Assembly: GCA_047017005.1 (NCBI GenBank)
Contig: JBKXSZ010000011.1
Location: 1-43,457 of the forward strand
Direction of reading: 5' to 3'
DNA length: 43,457 nt
Source: JBKXSZ01 sp047017005
Lineage (GTDB): Bacteria > Bacillota > Clostridia > TANB77 > CAG-508
The position numbers and the translations under genes were made by a program. Positions 41,505-43,457 of this stretch are shown here, piece after piece; the stretch's first letter is position 1, and the number at the start of each line of letters is the position of its first letter. A model generated the notes under the pieces. The model was not told the DNA's origin. It was given only the letters and a program-made list of their open reading frames with translations, and did no database searches.

Positions 41505-43168
41505 GTGAATTGTAAAAGTAAAAGCAATTCTCAAATATATAAGTAGAAATTAGTCTTACACAAGTCTTTAATGTACAACTTAACGCAATTTTAGTATAAT
41601 ATATATGCAAATGTTTTTGGTGGAAATGGAGTATTAGATATGATCGAAAAAGGGAAACAATTAACATTAAGCCAAAGAATTAAAATAGAAGAAATGTTGA
41701 ACCAAAGATACAGAAAATTTGAAATTGCTAATGAATTAGATAAAAGCCAATCTACTATTGCAAGAGAAATTAACAAACATAAAAAATTAAAACCTCATAA
41801 TCCTTTAAACAATGATAATCTGTACAACTGTAAGTACTTCATTAACTGCAAAAAATGTACAGGAAAATGTAGAATATTTCAACCTATTCCTTGTAAAGAT
41901 AGAGACAGGAATATTGGTGTTTGCAATAATTGTAATAAATTAAAATCTTGCAATTTAGATAAATATTTCTACAAAGCTGAAGATGCACAAAAGAATTACG
42001 AATATACATTAAAAGATTCTAGACAAGGTGTTAATTTAAATACTTCCGAATTAATTGAATTAGCTCATATCATCTGTCCTCTTGTTAAAAAAGGTCAATC
42101 TATTTATACAATCTTAAATAACCATCCTGAAATAAAATTATGCGAAAAAACAATATATAATTACATAGAAATGGGATTATTTAAAGATTGGGATGTTACT
42201 AATTTAACACTTAAAAGAAAGGTTAGAAGGAAAGTGTCTAAAAAGAAGTTTAAAAAACGTAAGGAACCAGAAAATTATGAAGGAAGAACATATACTGATT
42301 ATCTCAATTACAAAATTCTTAATCCTAATGTTCCTACAACAGAAATGGATACTGTATACAACAATCAATCTGGTCCATATATTCAAACTTTCATATTTGA
42401 AAATACTTCATTTATGATTGGTATACTACACAAAGATAAAACAGCTGATTCTATGTCAAAAACTTTAAATGACTTTCAGGACAAACTATCTGATGAAGAG
42501 TATAGAAAACTATTTTCTCTTCTGCTAACAGATAGAGGTACTGAATTTGGCAAACCACAGCAATTTGAAATTAATATGGAAACAGGAGAAATTAGAAGTA
42601 AAATTTTCTATTGTGATCCAATGCAATCAAGTCAAAAGCCACATGTAGAGAATAATCATAACTTCATAAGAGAAATTTTACCCAATGGACAAAACTGGAA
42701 CAATTTAACACAGGATAAAGTAGATTTAATGTTCTCTCACATTAATTCAGTGCCTAGAGAATCTCTAGGCAACAAAACACCTTATGAGATATTTACATTT
42801 ATTTATGGAAAGAAGTTAGCTGATAAATTAAATATACAGAAGATAGAAAAAGACGAGGTTACTACCACTCCTCGACTTTTTTAAACAACTAACATTAAAA
42901 ATTAAATATTAGATTAATTTTAAACCAAAAAACATTTGTATAATTAAATATTTTACAAACTAGAGTCAAATAGCTTTTACTTTTACTCTAAAAAAATTAA
43001 ATGCAATTTGGCTTGTTTGTTATGCAAATTTTTTTGAATTTATACTTTAATTTTACAGAATAAACTAGAAAAAAGCAATACTTTAAGATAAAAATATTGC
43101 TTTCAAACTGCATTTAATCGTACAAATTGCATTTACTTTACAGAATTGCTTTTAACTTTTCACTTGAC
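41505..43168 (+). mobile_element. IS30-family insertion sequence
   Basis: About 1664 bp. The ends form an imperfect 27-bp inverted repeat (41505-41531 with 43142-43168, 22 of 27 positions matching; shared core AAAAGCAATTCT). It is bracketed by the 14-bp direct repeat TTTAAAACTTTTGG (41491-41504 and 43170-43183), longer than the 2-3 bp usual for IS30. One intact transposase gene is present. The 284 bp after it are noncoding and contain an AGCAATA/TATTGCT hairpin (about 43073-43102) and repeated TTGCAT motifs that may be transposase sites. Confidence 0.8.
41640..42884 (+). CDS. IS30 family transposase
   Basis: A 414-residue transposase. The N-terminal helix-turn-helix reads LTLSQRIKIEEMLNQRYRKFEIANELDKSQSTIAREINKH, typical of IS30. 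A Cys-rich insert (about 61-117: CKYFINCKKCTGKC, CNNCNKLKSC) could bind zinc and is not found in the shortest IS30 enzymes. The DDE catalytic domain shows TTEMDTVYN (first Asp), LLTDRGTEFGKP (second Asp) and HVENNHNFIREILPNG (Glu), the IS30 pattern. TATAAT at 41595-41600 with TGTACA 17 bp upstream is a likely promoter. The ribosome binding site is weak (GGTGGAAATGGAG). Full length. Confidence 0.92.
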   Translation: MIEKGKQLTLSQRIKIEEMLNQRYRKFEIANELDKSQSTIAREINKHKKLKPHNPLNNDNLYNCKYFINCKKCTGKCRIFQPIPCKDRDRNIGVCNNCNKLKSCNLDKYFYKAEDAQKNYEYTLKDSRQGVNLNTSELIELAHIICPLVKKGQSIYTILNNHPEIKLCEKTIYNYIEMGLFKDWDVTNLTLKRKVRRKVSKKKFKKRKEPENYEGRTYTDYLNYKILNPNVPTTEMDTVYNNQSGPYIQTFIFENTSFMIGILHKDKTADSMSKTLNDFQDKLSDEEYRKLFSLLLTDRGTEFGKPQQFEINMETGEIRSKIFYCDPMQSSQKPHVENNHNFIREILPNGQNWNNLTQDKVDLMFSHINSVPRESLGNKTPYEIFTFIYGKKLADKLNIQKIEKDEVTTTPRLF

Positions 43169-43204
43169 GTTTAAAACTTTTGGATAATATTTTAAAAAAA
43201 GTTA

Positions 43205-43457
43205 TTGACAAGGGAAAATATTCGTGCTAATATAGAATACGGTCTCGACAAAAAGAGACAAAAAAGCACATTGATTTTAGAAAAATAAGTTAATATTTAA
43301 TGCAAATGAAAGAAACTTTAAAATATTAAAAATATTTTAAAAAACCTATTGACATTAGTCAATAGAGTGTGCTAAAATCAATAATGTTCACGCGAGATAT
43401 GCGGAACGAAAAAGTACATTGAAAAGTAAACAATATAACAATACCTTTAGAGTAAAC
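43205..43457 (+). promoter_or_regulatory. Tandem promoters and leader, probably of an rRNA operon
   Basis: P1: TTGACA (43205-43210), 17 bp, TAATAT (43228-43233). P2: TTGACA (43349-43354), 18 bp, TAAAAT (43373-43378). Both have GTGCTAA at the spacer/-10 junction, an extended -10. Each is followed by a leader containing CATTGA (AGCACATTGATTTTAG; AAGTACATTGAAAAG). No reading frame is present to the end. Tandem strong promoters and this CATTGAAAA-type leader are characteristic of DNA upstream of 16S rRNA in low-GC Firmicutes, so the 16S gene should begin just beyond the window. Confidence 0.7.

Noticed and set aside
43349..43362. TTGACATTAGTCAA in the second rRNA-type promoter resembles the TetR operator TTGACTAATGGTCA.
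   Set aside because: Half-site spacing differs by one base and half of the match is just the -35 consensus; likely chance.
1..43457. CRISPR arrays or recognisable defence systems.
   Set aside because: No regularly spaced direct repeats and no cas, restriction or toxin-antitoxin genes were seen on either strand.

Overview
The window is very AT-rich, has canonical AGGAGG-type ribosome binding sites, TTGACA/TATAAT promoters 17 bp apart and many hairpin-plus-T terminators. The gene content (GGGtGRT protein, MutS2 with Smr domain, YlmH, RlmB, LepA, Mbeg1-like lipase, PflA-like radical SAM protein) fits a low-GC Bacillota, most likely an anaerobic, possibly gut-associated member of the Clostridia. 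No species can be named from the sequence alone.

Layout. 1-1019: the tail of a GGGtGRT gene, a 20-codon remnant of a purine-NTP pyrophosphatase gene, and a minus-strand TetR regulator. 1235-5361: an efflux-type module of an MMPL/RND transporter plus a secreted LxxG heptad-repeat protein. It is divergent from the TetR gene, and three near-identical palindromes lie in the two promoters. 5362-7661: a 560-bp hairpin-rich gap, a YgjP-type metallopeptidase and a ferritin-like diiron protein. 7691-12957: tRNA-Gln(CTG), enolase, then a compact operon of a phytol/dolichol-kinase-like enzyme, dxs and ylmH. 13094-16560: a TetR gene with a long-chain acyl-CoA synthetase gene broken by a frameshift that removes its catalytic lysine, then an unknown coiled-coil protein. 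16769-21140: a long, atypical ThyX homologue, an ISLre2 element, two tandem DUF4190-like membrane proteins and a DUF2752 protein. 21217-23423: tRNA-Met and tRNA-Tyr, whose terminator is interrupted by a decayed group II intron. 23640-28850: MFS transporter, SRPBCC protein, Mbeg1-like lipase, radical SAM protein and a membrane-anchored alpha/beta hydrolase. 28858-34027: mutS2 and maf on the minus strand, divergent from lepA. 34023-37390: a second ISLre2 copy inserted exactly at the lepA stop codon and itself interrupted by an IS4-like element. 37486-41456: an unknown protein, rlmB and a secreted or anchored Asn-rich protein. 41505-43168: an IS30-family element. 43205-43457: tandem promoters and leader that look like the start of an rRNA operon continuing past the window.

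The strongest themes are mobile DNA landing in positions that spare the host. One IS supplies a replacement stop codon to lepA, a group II intron sits in the T-run of a tRNA terminator, and an IS30 element sits just before an rRNA promoter. The ISLre2 copies carry a leader hairpin placed so that only read-through transcripts can fold over the transposase ribosome binding site. The group II intron has about 600 bp of its reverse-transcriptase gene inverted. The MMPL/heptad/TetR module is the clearest host system and has visible operators. I did not find a clearly new defence or biosynthetic system.
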